From: Carya illinoinensis
Lineage: Eukaryota > Streptophyta > Magnoliopsida > Fagales > Juglandaceae
DNA length: 64,000 nucleotides
Direction of reading: 5' to 3'
NCBI RefSeq assembly: GCF_018687715.1
Contig: NC_056755.1
Span: forward strand, 36,622,001 to 36,686,000
Positions within the stretch are counted from its first letter, which is position 1; every line of letters begins with the position of its first letter. This document shows positions 1 to 11,300 of the stretch, one piece after another. Made by a program: the position numbers and the translations under genes. The notes below the pieces were generated by a model that was not told the DNA's origin, made no database searches, and was given only the letters and a program-made list of their open reading frames with translations.

Positions 1-254
1 TTAAATATCCTTAACATGAATAATATGTTGTTTAAATGTTGTATTTTATCATTATCTAATTATTATTTAAATATAAAATTAACAAAAAATTATTATAAAA
101 AAATATATATTAAAATAAATTCTCAAATTTATTATTTATTTTTAGAAACTTTAATACGTACAGAACTGACTTACATGTAGGAGGAGCCCTGATATGTCAT
201 ATTATGTACGAAAAATTGTAGGAGTGTAGTATGTTTGATCTACACGTGCTTCGG
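1..254. other. AT-rich spacer, nothing recognised
   Basis: AT-rich sequence without a convincing reading frame or recognisable repeat boundary. I see no gene or structured element here. Confidence 0.5.
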
Positions 255-436
255 TTTGGTTAAGAAAATTCTCATCTCAAATTCAAAATTTTCATCTCAT
301 TATTACAACTTTCTTAATCTCCATACAAAATATAATAAATAATTCAACTTTTTCTTAACTTTTCAAATCTTAAAACAATAATAATATTAAAATATTTAAT
401 ATTTTATCTTAAAACTCAAAATTCTCACTTACCAAA
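255..436. mobile_element. MITE-like element, copy 1
   Basis: A non-coding AT-rich unit of about 180 bp bounded by imperfect inverted ends: it starts TTTGGTTAAG and ends CTTACCAAA. Inside it has the CTCATCTCA and ATTACAACTTT blocks that also occur in the unit at 46006-46341, followed by a stretch of the type TTTTCAAATCTTAAAACAATAAT. It encodes nothing. It is probably a non-autonomous DNA transposon (MITE). The class of its autonomous partner cannot be told from this copy, and I could not fix a target-site duplication by eye. Confidence 0.6.
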
Positions 437-787
437 TATACAACACCTAATTTAGGACAACCTCACGGTGGACATCCACCATGGGTAGCCAGCTTGGGCC
501 ACCGTATGGAAGCTGGTGCCACCAATCCAACCATGAGCAACCTCGATTTTTTTTATTGTTTTTTTTAAGTTTTTAAAAATTTAAAAATTAATTTTTATTA
601 TAAAAATATAATAATTTTTTAAAACATTTAATTAAAATCATTTTGTTAAAAAATCAACTTGCCACGTTGCAATCTCTTGCTAGTCAACGTGATTTCTGGT
701 TAATTCCAATGAATGGAGAAATTTGCTCAAATCCTATATCCAATAAACGCATGCCAGAGGGTTATGACTAAATATATGTCACACAAG
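437..787. other. Spacer, nothing recognised
   Basis: Short GC-richer patch (about 450-545) followed by AT-rich DNA. No reading frame or repeat family was recognised. Confidence 0.4.
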
Positions 788-1157
788 TATCTAGATGAAA
801 GTAGACCAAAGCAGGAAGGTGTCTAGCCAATGGCCAAACTAGAAATTCTATTTTGAGGGCCATATTGATCTATGGAATGACCTATGCAATGACGATAATG
901 CTTGCATCCATGTATATGTATATATTATGCCCTTTATTGTTTATAATTATAAGAAAACACATTATAGACGCAATTTAATTTTATATTCCTTCAATTTATA
1001 AGAAATATTTTTTGGATTGTATATTTTTTAACTCATATTTCCAAGTTCTAAATATATATATATTATTTTTATGTATGTATACTCATTTTTATATTTTGGA
1101 TGCAAAAATTATGAATTTTAAAAGTTATAGAACCATTATTTCATACTTTTAAGTTGG
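788..1157 (+). repeat. Dispersed repeat R, copy 1
   Basis: About 370 bp that reappears in the same orientation at 45168-45530. Similarity begins near TATCTAGAT and ends sharply after CATACTTTTAAG; beyond these points the flanks differ. Shared blocks include GACCTATGCAATGAC, ATAATTATAAGAAAACACA and TTTGGATGCAAAAATTAT. There is no coding potential. The copies differ by scattered substitutions and small indels, so the duplication is old. Confidence 0.7.
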
Positions 1158-2139
1158 TCATCGAAATTCAAGTCGATGCTTAGAACTAAATTTTTGGTTG
1201 TGGTGGGAGTTTGACGCAGCCACAAACACCCAATCCAGTCAGTTACATATATGGAGTGGCATTGCAACACTGGCAGCGATGCCATGGGGCACGTGAACAA
1301 ACATGGCGTGGACCCTTGTTTCTTACTTTTTGTTTTTTCTTCTACTTATTGAGTATGGCAGTAGTTGCATTTTGCTTTCGTAAGGAAAGTTTTTTACATC
1401 GGATTGGCTACTCAACATTTTATATATTTTTTAATTTTTTTAAAATAATTATATTTTTATTAAATTAATTGAATTATTCAATTGATTATACATATTTGCA
1501 AAGTAAAAACGGACAAGCCATCGTGTTTCACATGAAAGTGTCTTCTTGGCTTTTCTTCACTCTTTTAAATGATAGTGCACATGCATCTTTTAGTCAGCTT
1601 CGTATTAGCCTTTTATTCATGAGTAATGTTATATACAGTCATTTTTGCACACTCTCTACGCACTCCACTGATATAATTGACTGGATTAATTTTTTTTTAA
1701 TACACAATCAATCATATCTCTGCTACATAGAATTTTCCTTAAATCATTCTGCAAAGCTAGAAGCCTACCAAACTTCTATATTGCTTTATAGAAATGCAAA
1801 GGCTGCCGCATTCTGAAACGCTGCAGAGAATACTTTTGGTTGTTTAAGGTAAATATATTCTCCGCATATCGTTGGTGTTACACTTGTTACTTTTTTTTAC
1901 CACTTCTTTATTATTTGAACGTATTTAAAATTCTATTTTTTATATTATTTTCATTTTTTAAACATATTTAATTAATAAAAAATATATAACTTCACTAATA
2001 ATCATTTCTTTAACTATTAAGTAAATAAAACAATTAAAAAAATAGTAAAAAGGTGGTACGAGGAACTAATAAGCTTATCATTATTCTATCATGAATGAGC
2101 ATACCAACATATTTTGACCATTTTTTCGTCAACCTTATC
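1158..2139. other. Spacer with small chance reading frames
   Basis: AT-rich DNA. Open frames at 1211-1468 and 1469-1816 encode hydrophobic, low-complexity peptides with no recognisable domain, and I treat them as chance. No promoter, RNA gene or repeat boundary was identified. Confidence 0.5.
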
Positions 2140-2711
2140 TCATAGGGGCCCAAGTGTTAGTATTTTGACTCGATTTTCCTGATGTTGTCGAGAAGAAATT
2201 CACAAAATTTGACAAAGCTGAAAAGGGAACCCTCATGAAGTTGCTTACCACCATGACATACAATGGCATTAGTGGAGTTCGTGAGCACATTATGAAACTT
2301 ACTCATTTATTTAATAAGTTGAGAGAAATGAAAATTGAGTTGGCAGATAGTTTTCTTGTATGGTAAGTACTTGAATATTTGTCATCTAAATTTGATGCTC
2401 TCAAGGCTACATAAAATGCTCAAAGAGATTAATAGAGCTTGCGTAAGATGATTGCTATAGTCTCTCAAGTGGTAGAAGTGAGTAAAAAAAAAGGGAAGGT
2501 CTTAGGCAACATTTGTTATAACTCAAGACTCTGAAAATATCAAGAAAAAACTTTCTAAGAGCAAAAACAATAGGAAGTCATATAAGGTGAAAAAGGTTGG
2601 AACCCCTTGACAAGCAAGTTTGGGTGCTTCTTCTAATTCTAAGATGGAAGGTTTTAAAGGAAAATGTAATTTTGTGACATGTTTAGACACAAAAAGGCAA
2701 ATTGTGGGAGA
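2140..2711 (+). pseudogene. Ty1/copia gag relic, left part
   Basis: Conceptual translation gives a typical copia gag (UBN2-type) stretch: EKFDKAEKGTLMKLLTTM, then an IMKLTHLFNKLREMK block and YLSSKFDALKAT. It is broken by several stops (for example after SFLVW near 2362 and near 2412) and by small frameshifts. The last part, near 2664-2705, is a CX2CX4HX4C zinc knuckle if one base shift is allowed. The protein would be the nucleocapsid part of a retrotransposon particle. The frame stops where the LINE begins and resumes beyond it at 18059-18137, so this is the oldest layer of the nest. No LTR for this relic was found. Confidence 0.8.
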
Positions 2712-2721
2712 TTTACAGCTT
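2712..2721. repeat. LINE target-site duplication, left copy
   Basis: TTTACAGCTT here is repeated at 18050-18059. With one copy removed together with the LINE, the copia gag frame reads through, which supports this as the insertion site. Confidence 0.8.
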
Positions 2722-2986
2722 TTTTTTTAATTTTTTTTTTTAAAAAGAGTCGGTAGCCACACACATAGCGCCCAGTCCCAAGTTTATTAATAAGTCTTCA
2801 CTTGTGGTAGAAGAATATTGTGGTAACATCAAGACACTTGGAGGTTTACAAGGTAAAGCGCTAAAACACTAACCCAAAACTAAGTGCCAAAACAAGCGAA
2901 AAAAAAAACAAGCAAAAAAACAAACCTGCAAGAAACGAAATTCTAACAAGCCTAAAACAAAAAACAACAAACACTCAAAAAGGAAA

Positions 2987-4615
2987 CTAAACAATCCTAG
3001 ATAAAAAACAATAACAACCAATAAAAAGAGCAACAAAAGCAATCAAACATAGTGGCATCGTAATGAGGGGAGACCCAGCATGTCCAAGAGGATTAAACCT
3101 CTCAGCAACCTCGGCACTTCCCCAATCACTTGCTGCTCCATATGATAACCAAGCGTACCATACTTTGCAAGCCAATCAGCAACTTTATTACCCTCTTTGA
3201 AGACATGACAAACCGAACAATCCATTGAATCCGAAAGACAGAGAATCTCCTCCCAAAAACCCTCAAGGTACCAAACCCCACATCTCCATTGCTTCCACCA
3301 CGAAACCACTACTTGCAAGTCCAGTTCAATTTCCACGTAACCAATCCTCAAAGCTTTACAAGCTTTAAGGCCATACAATAGAGCTAATAATTCAGTTCTG
3401 TTATTCGAACCAATGCCAAGAGGAGAGGCAAAAGCATGAATTAAATTTCCATTATTATCTCTGATAATACCACCAGCCCTAGACGGCCTAGGACTCCCAA
3501 AGTTACTACCATTAGTATTTAACTTGAAACACCCATTTTGGGGGGAGGGGGGGGGGGGTTTGCGCCAAGCCACAAAACTCAAGCATCGCCTTGGCGAAAC
3601 GATAGGCGATATAAGCAAAGATTGTAAAATCTGAGAATCATGCCTAGAGCATTTCGAAACTTTGTGAATGTCTTGGTAGACTGACCGAATCACATGAACA
3701 ATCGATTGCCAAACCAAACCAAAAGGCTTAAGCTGACCTTCCATGCGAACTACACATCTACGATGCCAAAGAAGCCAAGAAAGCAAAGAAGGAAGGAGGC
3801 CCACAATAATACCAACCTAAGAAGAGGAAGAAGCACGATGAAACCAAAGAGACTGTCTCTTTCTAATTACCACGAAGCGGTAACCCAAAGATAGTGCCAC
3901 AATAACGCCACATCCGAGCAGCAAAATCTCCTTCAAACAAAACATGATCTTGATCCTCGTACTTACCAACATCACAACAATCACCCTTAGAAACAATCGG
4001 CACCCCTACATGACGGAGACGATCATCCACACTGAAGGCATGATGCCAAGCCTTTCACATAGAAAACGAAACCTTCAAAGGGAGATAACTATGCCACATC
4101 CAAGAATGCCAATTCATGGTAGAACCTCTAATACGAATACAATCCCATGCTGATTTTGTAGAGAAACAACCACTATCTTGCTTCATCCATACCAATACAT
4201 CTAATTTGCCCATGCAAATTGCTAAAGATTCTAGGATATCATTAACATGATCTTGACCCACCAGATTAACCAAGAGCTCCACATCCCATGAATTAGACAG
4301 TTGACACTCCTTAACTTTAAGTAAAGGACTACCCACCATCGGAGGATCAAAATACAAGGGACCCCGATCCAGCCACTTATCATACCAGAAGAAAAGGTTG
4401 CCTTCCTTAAGGTGCCACTTTGATTTTTCGAGAACCAAAGGAATACAATTAGCAATCATTTTCTAAACTCTTGTGCCTTTATTTGCATCAATAAGAAGCC
4501 AAGGTTTAGACCCCACATATTTAGCTTTGAAAAACTGAGCCCATAATGAATTACCTTGGATTAGATTCCAAGCAAACCACATATGCAAAGCCTTTGGCAT
4601 ATCAGCTAGGTGACG
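2987..4615 (-). pseudogene. LINE ORF2 C-terminal part (zf-RVT and RNase H)
   Basis: The C-terminal third of the LINE polyprotein. At 4459-4055 the frame gives a segment ending in the linker before the zinc-binding region (WYDKWLDRGPL, TKSAWDCIRIRG). Near 4000-3880 the zf-RVT pattern CCDVGKYEDQDHVLF can be read in another frame. At 3804-3043 lies an RVT_3-type RNase H: FKLNTNGSNFG (first catalytic Asp changed to Asn), AGGIIRDNNGNL, then NRTELLALLYGLKAC and a final EGNKVADWLAKYG. RNase H removes the RNA strand of the reverse-transcription hybrid. Frameshifts separate the pieces, and the coding sequence is cut at 4620 by the gypsy insertion and continues at 14059. Confidence 0.85.
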
Positions 4616-4620
4616 CAAAC
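4616..4620. repeat. Gypsy target-site duplication CAAAC (left)
   Basis: CAAAC directly precedes the TGTGATGACC start of the 5' LTR and is repeated at 14054-14058 directly after the 3' LTR. A 5-bp duplication is the usual size for Ty3/gypsy integrase. Confidence 0.9.
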
Positions 4621-6782
4621 TGTGATGACCCGTTTTTGAGTGTATTTTCGCTGAAATGGTTGTTTTTATTTTAATTAATATATTAGTTATTTATTTTAAT
4701 TTAATTGCGTTTTAAAAATTGGTTTTTTTATTTATTTGATGTTGTGTTTTATTTCTTTTTGTTGTTTTGTGGTTTTTAATCTCTTTTCGGCGGTTTGTTT
4801 TGTTTTCCGGAATGAGAATTAGACCTCATCTTTTTTCCCTACACCTCTTTTCCTTTTTCTCTTCTTTTTTCTTTTTCTTTTTTTCCTTTTTCCTTCTTTC
4901 TTTTTCCTTTCTTTTCTTTTTTTTCTTTTTTTTCTTTTTTTCCTCTCCCCCGCGTCGACCCCCCCGGCCTCTCTCTCTCTCTTCTCTCTCCCTCACGGCC
5001 GAACGCTTCCTCAGCCCAGACCCACCGCCGCCGGCCACCGTGCGGCACACCACCCCCACCAAAACCTTCCCCTCCCTCCGGCGCACCACCCCACCGATTT
5101 CCACCCCCATCCGGCCGGCCGTTTGGCCGGAAAAGCTCTCCAAAAGCTGCACGGATTTTGCCCCGATCCGCCGCCGTCGCTCCACCTCTGGCCACCATTT
5201 CTTCACCACTTCATCACCGGTCCCTTGCCATCCTAACCCACCTATTTCCAGCCTCCAACGACCACCGGAACAGCTCCCACGAGCTAGCTTTCCTTTTTGG
5301 GAAATCCGGCCTCTTTCCGGCGATTCCGCCGCCACCCACGGCCAACCACCACTTCCAATAGCTTCACAACCATCCCTAGACCATTCCCTATCAATCCCAA
5401 GCTCTAGTTTGTCCCTGTTCAAAAGTGGATTTTTCACAACCCACGACCACAGTGAATTTTCACTGTGACGTTGTTTTTTCGGCGCCGTTTGCAACGCCGC
5501 GTGTTTTCTAAAATTGCCATATAGCGCTGTAAGTATTTTCCTTACCCTATTTTTAGATTTAAATATATATTGCTCTTTCAATTTAATTAATCTGCTGGTT
5601 GGTTGATTCCAGACTGAGTCCGAGGAGTTCGGGGGTCGGATGGATGGAGGACGGAGTTGCTAGATTTATTGTTTTATGATTGGTTGTTTGTTTTGGAGCA
5701 TTGATAATTGCATTTGCATGGCGCATGCTTGTGTATTGATTTTATTTGAGAAACCCTGTTTTGCTGACGTGAATGGATTTTCGGGTGTGTGTGTCTCACG
5801 AGCCCAAGCCGGGATGGGTCATTATCTCGGTGGAGCTCCTCTGGTCACTCGGGAGTGGAAAATACTGAGTGACGTCCCCTGAGTTGTCGCTGGGCGACGA
5901 CGGGAGCAGGGCTAGAGGATGGCCCGGCCAGGTACACGCGGGGCACGAGTCTAGGCATCGCTCTACTCACCGACTCCGTGGCCCTTCGCTGGCGAGGGCT
6001 AGAGGATGGCCTGGCCAGGTACACGCAGGGCGCGAGTCTGGGCATCGCTCGTTTAGGTGTCACATGCGGAGTCGTTACCTGCGGTGTGGCACAGAGCCAG
6101 GGTGTGCGGATGATCCCTAGGGGAGATCATGGTGCATGCATAACCGGTTTGTTTTTATGGTTTTCGGATGCGGGCCATTTTCTGGGAAAATGGCGAGTTT
6201 TGGTTTTGAGGCTTTTGATCCATTTTCTGGGAAAATGGTGGTTTGGGCCATTATCTGGGATAATGGCGATGCGTGATTTTTAAGATTATGTTTTTTGGGC
6301 CAAATGGGTTTTTGGCGTGTGTGGAAAAAAATCGTGTTTTGTGGGCTTTGTGCATTGGGCATGTTTCATGCATATTGTTTGAGTTCTATGTGTTTTTATC
6401 TGGTAGTGTTTGGGTTTTACTTACCTGCGGTACCAGTTTTGGTTCCGCAGCTTTTGGTGCAGAGTTCGAGGAGGAGGAGGAGGAGGCTGAGCCCGAGGAT
6501 GTGGCTCCGTCGGGTTGCTGATGATATGTTTTATATTTGATTTAAAACTGTATTTGTGTTTTTGTAATATTTTATTTATGTAAGTTTTAAACAGCCTGTA
6601 TTACGTTAAGAAAAATTCTGGTACTTAGTTAATGACTTTCGTTATCCGCTGCGTGTTTATTTGTGCACATATGTTGCCTTTGCACACACTTGGCACCCGT
6701 CGATAGGATGGTGACCCGGGTTGTCACCATCCGGACGTCTCGATTTTCCCGTGTTCGGGCGTGGGGATTTGGGGGCGTCACA
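4621..6782 (+). repeat. 5' LTR of the gypsy element
   Basis: 2162 bp, TG...CA bounded, paired with 11888-14053. It contains a T/CT-rich tract (about 4830-5000), a C-rich block (5000-5400), a pair of about 55-bp repeats near 5908 and 5996 (88-bp spacing) starting GGGCTAGAGGATGG, and three 19-nt hairpins of the form CCATTTTCTGGGAAAATGG at 6175, 6220 and 6248. Open frames of over 200 codons across the CT-rich tract are composition artefacts. Confidence 0.92.
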
Positions 6783-6784
6783 GG

Positions 6785-6796
6785 TGGTATCAGAGC
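6785..6796 (+). promoter_or_regulatory. Primer binding site (initiator tRNA-Met)
   Basis: TGGTATCAGAGC, two bases after the 5' LTR end, is the standard complement of the 3' end of plant initiator tRNA-Met. It primes minus-strand DNA synthesis. The leader from here to the gag start at 7057 is T-rich and non-coding. Confidence 0.95.
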
Positions 6797-7056
6797 AGTT
6801 TGGGCTCTGGGTAAAACCACATGTCCCGTAGGTAATACCAGGATGCTTTTAAAGTTGTGTTTTAAAAATTATGTTAAGTAAAGTTGTTTTATTTGTTTGA
6901 GTTTGTTTATTTGTTTTTATTTGTTTAGTTATGTTTTTACAAGTTGTTTCTTTTGTTTTGGTGTGATGTGGTGTTGGTTTTTGGTTCTGTTTTGTTGGTT
7001 GGTTTTATTTGTTTTTGTTTTTCTGAAAAGGGGTCAAAGGTTGTGGTGGCAGGAAG

Positions 7057-8301
7057 ATGGGAAGGCCAAAGAAATCTACTCAGAAGCCACGGGACAATAC
7101 ATCAAGAGATGACTCCATAGCTCAAGCCATACGGCAGATGACGGAGTTTATGCAGCAAACTTATAGGCCTCAACAGACAGGGCCTTGGCCACAACCAGGG
7201 GGACCTTGGCCACAACCAGGGGGACCTTGGCCACAACAAGGGGGTCCCTGGCCGCCACAAGGAGGGCCTTGTCCGCAACAAGAAGGATTTTGGCCGCAAC
7301 CAGGAGGTCCTTGGCCATATCAGGGAGGGCCTTGGCCTTACCCGGGAGGATCTAGCAGCATGGTGCAAGCTGGGTGCACCTATGAGCGCTTCCTGGCGCA
7401 TAGGACTCCACACTTCACTAGAGAAGAGGATTCGCTTCGAGCTGGAAAATGGATCAAGGACTTGGAGAGAACTTTTGAGGTGTGTGGATGCACCGAGGTG
7501 CAACAAGTACTCTACGCCAGCTATCTCTTGCAAGGCACGGCGTTTGATTGGTGGGATACCAAAAGAGTGATGCTGGAATCAGAATTGGGATCTTTCGCTG
7601 CGGTGACCTGGCAACGTTTCAAGAAGGAGTTTAATGACTGCTTCTTTCCCGCATCAGTAAGGAAGCAAAAGGCGAGAGAGTTCTCAGATTTGGTCCAAGG
7701 GGGCGCGACAGTGGAACAGTACGCCCTGAGATTCATAGAACTTGAGCGATTTGCTCCTCACCTTATTGCCACAGAGGAGATGCGAGCTGATCGTTTTCAG
7801 GAGGGACTGCGCCCTGATATACGCCGTATGGTGGTCACCCATCGGATATCCACTTTTCAGGAATTAGTGGATGTGGCCACCCTTGTGGAGCGAGAAAACA
7901 ATCTGAGTATGGGCTCCCCTCCAGGGCATAAGAGGCGGAGTTTTTCTGGTGAAGGAAGCAGCTCGGGTTCGCCTCAGAAATTTGTTCAGCGGACCGGGAC
8001 TCAACCGCAAGCATCCTCAAGTGTTCGCATGGGAGGACGTGTGCCTGTATGCGGAGTTTGTAATAGAGCCCATGTGGGTGAGTGCCCTTCTGGTAGGGCT
8101 CGATGTTATAATTGTGGCCAGCAGGGTCACTTTGCCCGAGAATGTCCAAGAGCAGCTCAAGGAAGCCGTGGAGGTAGATGCGGTAGAAGAACAAACCCGA
8201 GACAAACAGTGCAAGCCCGGGTTTATGTTGTCACACCCGGAGAGGTGGATGATGAGGCACCAGCGACCCATGATGCTGGAGTAATCACAGGTATGGATTA
8301 A
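7057..8301 (+). CDS. gag: Gypsy gag (capsid/nucleocapsid)
   Basis: An open frame of 414 codons starting MGRPKKSTQK, the first ATG after the primer site that opens onto gag. Residues about 43-98 are eight 7-residue repeats of the type PWPQPGG. A Retrotrans_gag domain follows (DWWDTKRVMLESELGSF, EFNDCFFPASVRKQKAREF, LRPDIRRMV). Two cysteine motifs follow: a CX2CX3HX3C at CGVCNRAHVGEC and a canonical CCHC knuckle CYNCGQQGHFAREC at residues about 350-363. It would package element RNA in cytoplasmic particles. The frame is intact. The TAA stop at 8299-8301 lies inside an intron-like segment (8291-8389), and removing that segment would continue the frame into pol. Confidence 0.9.
   Translation: MGRPKKSTQKPRDNTSRDDSIAQAIRQMTEFMQQTYRPQQTGPWPQPGGPWPQPGGPWPQQGGPWPPQGGPCPQQEGFWPQPGGPWPYQGGPWPYPGGSSSMVQAGCTYERFLAHRTPHFTREEDSLRAGKWIKDLERTFEVCGCTEVQQVLYASYLLQGTAFDWWDTKRVMLESELGSFAAVTWQRFKKEFNDCFFPASVRKQKAREFSDLVQGGATVEQYALRFIELERFAPHLIATEEMRADRFQEGLRPDIRRMVVTHRISTFQELVDVATLVERENNLSMGSPPGHKRRSFSGEGSSSGSPQKFVQRTGTQPQASSSVRMGGRVPVCGVCNRAHVGECPSGRARCYNCGQQGHFARECPRAAQGSRGGRCGRRTNPRQTVQARVYVVTPGEVDDEAPATHDAGVITGMD
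7183..7350 (+). repeat. 21-bp coding tandem repeat in gag (8 units)
   Basis: Eight consecutive 21-bp units encode variants of PWPQPGG (PWPQQGG, PWPPQGG, PCPQQEG, FWPQPGG, PWPYQGG, PWPYPGG). All remain in frame. This is a proline/glycine/tryptophan-rich linker between the gag N-terminus and the capsid-like domain. Confidence 0.95.
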
Positions 8302-8389
8302 TTTAATTTTAAGTTGGATTTAATTTTTGGTGTATTTGGTTTCTTCTTTGTTTTTTTTTTGGATTTCATGGGTTATGTGTTTGGTTCAG
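8291..8389 (+). other. Putative 99-nt intron joining gag to pol
   Basis: The segment starts GTATGG after ATCACAG and ends TTGGTTCAG before GAAGAGTCC. It is T-rich, contains the gag TAA stop at 8299-8301, and translates to low-complexity hydrophobic residues unlike its flanks. Its length is a multiple of three, and the flanking codons join in frame (ACA G / GA AGA), running straight into the protease region. Splicing would thus produce a gag-pol fusion, and unspliced RNA would give gag alone. This is inference from sequence. The alternatives are a chance stop with readthrough, or an insertion. Confidence 0.55.
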
Positions 8390-11300
8390 GAAGAGTCCAT
8401 TTGTATGAGTTTTATGCTTGTACTTTGTTTGATTCCGGTGCTTCACAATCGTTTGTGTCTTTCACGTTTGCACGGGTGTGTAATTTGGTCACGGAACCGT
8501 TGCCGAAGGCTATGGTAGTGGCTCTACCCGATGGTGAGATGGTGTGGTGTTCCAAGGTTGCTTTGGGATGCCCGTTAAATTTTGAGGGAAGATTCTTGGA
8601 TGCTGATTTGGTGGTGTTCAAGCTGTTGGGTTTTGATATCATCCTCGGGATGGATTGGCTATACCGATATTCTGCGAGTATTAATTGCAGAAGTCGAATA
8701 ATTAGCTTTCAGCTTCCAGATGGTGATTGTCTAGAATTTGCGGGGAGTAGATTAAAAGAAAAGCCGATGATTATATCAGCGATTCAGGCAAGGAGAGAGA
8801 TTGCATGGGGAGCGGATGCATTCTTGGTTCAGATGGTGTCCACGCCGTCTGAGAAGAAGTCATTGGCAGACATTCCAGTTGTGGAAGAATTCCCCGATGT
8901 GTTTGTGGATGACTTGCCCGGACTACCCCCTGTGCGAGAGATGGAGTTTGTTATAGACTTGGAACCTGGAGCGGCTCCTGTGCATAAAGCTCCTTATCGC
9001 TTGGCACCGGCTGAATTAAAAGAGTTGAAGACTCAGTTGCAAGAGTTGGTAGAGAAGGGATTTATTCAGCCTAGTACGTCGCCGTGGGGTGCACCAGTTT
9101 TATTTGTTAAAAAGAAAGATGGAACCCTCCGTATGTGCATTGACTATCGGGAATTGAACAAGGTGACCATCAAAAATAAATATCCTCTCCCGCGGATTGA
9201 TGATTTATTTGACCAGCTTCAAGGAGCAGCCGTGTTCTCTAAAATTGATCTGAGGTCGGGATACTACCAGCTGAGAATCAGAGACCAGGATGTGCCTAAA
9301 ACTGCTTTCAGGTCGAGGTATGGACACTATGAATTTAAGGTGATGCCGTTTGGGTTAGCTAATGCCCCTGCTGCTTTCATGGATTTAATGAATAGAGTAT
9401 TTCGACCTTATCTGGATTCCTTTGTGGTAGTGTTCATTGATGATATACTGATTTATTCCCGAGATGTTGAAGAGCATGTGTATCATCTTAGTCTGGTACT
9501 TGAGAGATTGAGAGAACACCAGCTATACGCCAAGCTCAGCAAGTGTGAATTCTGGTTGGAAGAAGTTAAATTTCTTGGGCATGTGATTTCCCGAGACGGA
9601 GTGGCTGTTGATCCTAGTAAGGTGGAAGCCATTTTGTCATGGCAGCGCCCGACTACAGTGCGCGAGATTCGGAGTTTCTTGGGGCTGGCGGGGTATTACC
9701 GAAGATTTGTAGAGGGTTTTGCTCACCTATCTGGACCTCTCACAGCTTTGACTCGGAAGAATACAGAATTTGTTTAGTCAAGTAAATGTGAGAGAAGCTT
9801 CCAAGAATTAAAGAACATGTTGACGACGGCACCAGTGTTAGCACTCCCAGAACCGCATAAGCCATTCGTAGTCTTCAATGATGCGTCTAAGTTTGGTTTG
9901 GGTTGTGTCCTTATGCAGGAAGGACGGGTTATAGCCTATGCATCTCGTAAGCTAAAGGACCATGAGAAGAATTATCCGACGCACGATCTAGAATTGGCTG
10001 CGATTGTTTTTGCCCTCAAGATCTGGCGGTACTTCTTGTATGGGAAGCTTGCGAGGTATTTACTGATCACAAGAGCTTGAAGCATTTGTTTTCCCAGAAA
10101 AATCTAAATATGAGGCAGAGGCGATGGCTGGAGCTAATCAGTGACTATCAGTGTGAGATTAAGTACCACCCGGGGAAGGCTAATATAGTTGCTGATGCTT
10201 TGAGCCGGAAGTCACATTTGGAAGATGAAGCCGAGCTGTCGGAAGTGGATTCGTTGCTTTGTAGGATGAGAAGGCTCCTTATAGAGAGTTCGCCGCAAGT
10301 AGAGATCTTATCTTCAATTCTTGATATTCGGGTAACTGATTTTGAAGAATTGAAGACTCTCCAAAGAAAGGATCTGAAGCTGCTGAACATCAGAAAAAGA
10401 GTCAGAAAATCTCGAGGGCCGTTGTATTATAACATGGATAACGATGGGATACTTCGGTTCCGAGATCGCAGAGTGGTCCCCAAGGACTCAGATTTCAAAG
10501 AACGGATCATGGTGGAAGCTCATGCGGCCCCTTATTCAGTTCATCCCGGCAGTACAAAGATGTATCGGGACTTGAAGAAAAGTTACTGGTGGGATGGAAT
10601 GAAGAAGGACATTGCCTTTTATGTTGAGAAATGCCACACATGCCTTCAGGTGAAGGCCGAACATCAGAGACCTGCAGGTATGCTCCAACCCCTTCCTATT
10701 CCTGAGTGGAAGTGGGATGACATCACGATGGACTTAGTAGTGGGTTTGCCGAGAACGCCTAGTGGGAATAATTCTGTTTTGGTGATTGTGGACCGATTAA
10801 CGAAGAGTGCTCATTTTCTGCCTGTTAATAACACCGACTCTTTGGGTAAGTTGACCTGCTTGTATGTCAAGGAGATAGTGCGGCTGCACGGCATACCAAA
10901 GAGTATAGTGTCGGATTGAGACCCGAGGTTCACATCGCAGTTCTGGAAGAGTTTGCAGGCAGCTTTGGGTACTAAGTTGAAGTTCAGTACTGCTATCACC
11001 CGCAAACAGACGGCCAGTCAGAGCGCACAATACAGACCCTGGAAGACATGCTGCGAGCATGTGTCATGGAATTCCAAGGGAGTTGGGAAAATCATTTGCC
11101 GCTCATCGAGTTTGCCTACAATAACAGCTTCCATGCGACCATTCAGATGGCTCCCTATGAAGCTCTTTATGGGAGAAAGTGCAGGTCGCCCTTGTGTTGG
11201 GATGAAGTTGGGGAGAGTAGGATAATTGGACCCGAAATAATTCAAGAAATGCAAAGCCAAGTCCGGATCATCAGAGACAAAATGGCGACAGCTCAGAGTC

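Noticed and set aside
1211..1816. Two adjacent small frames
   Set aside because: Hydrophobic, AT-driven peptides with no homology pattern and no promoter or splice context.
4767..5581. Open frames of over 230 codons across the gypsy LTR, both strands (also 12034-12849)
   Set aside because: They cross a CT-rich tract and give Ser/Phe/Pro or Lys/Glu/Arg low-complexity peptides; the same frames recur in both LTRs and have no domain.
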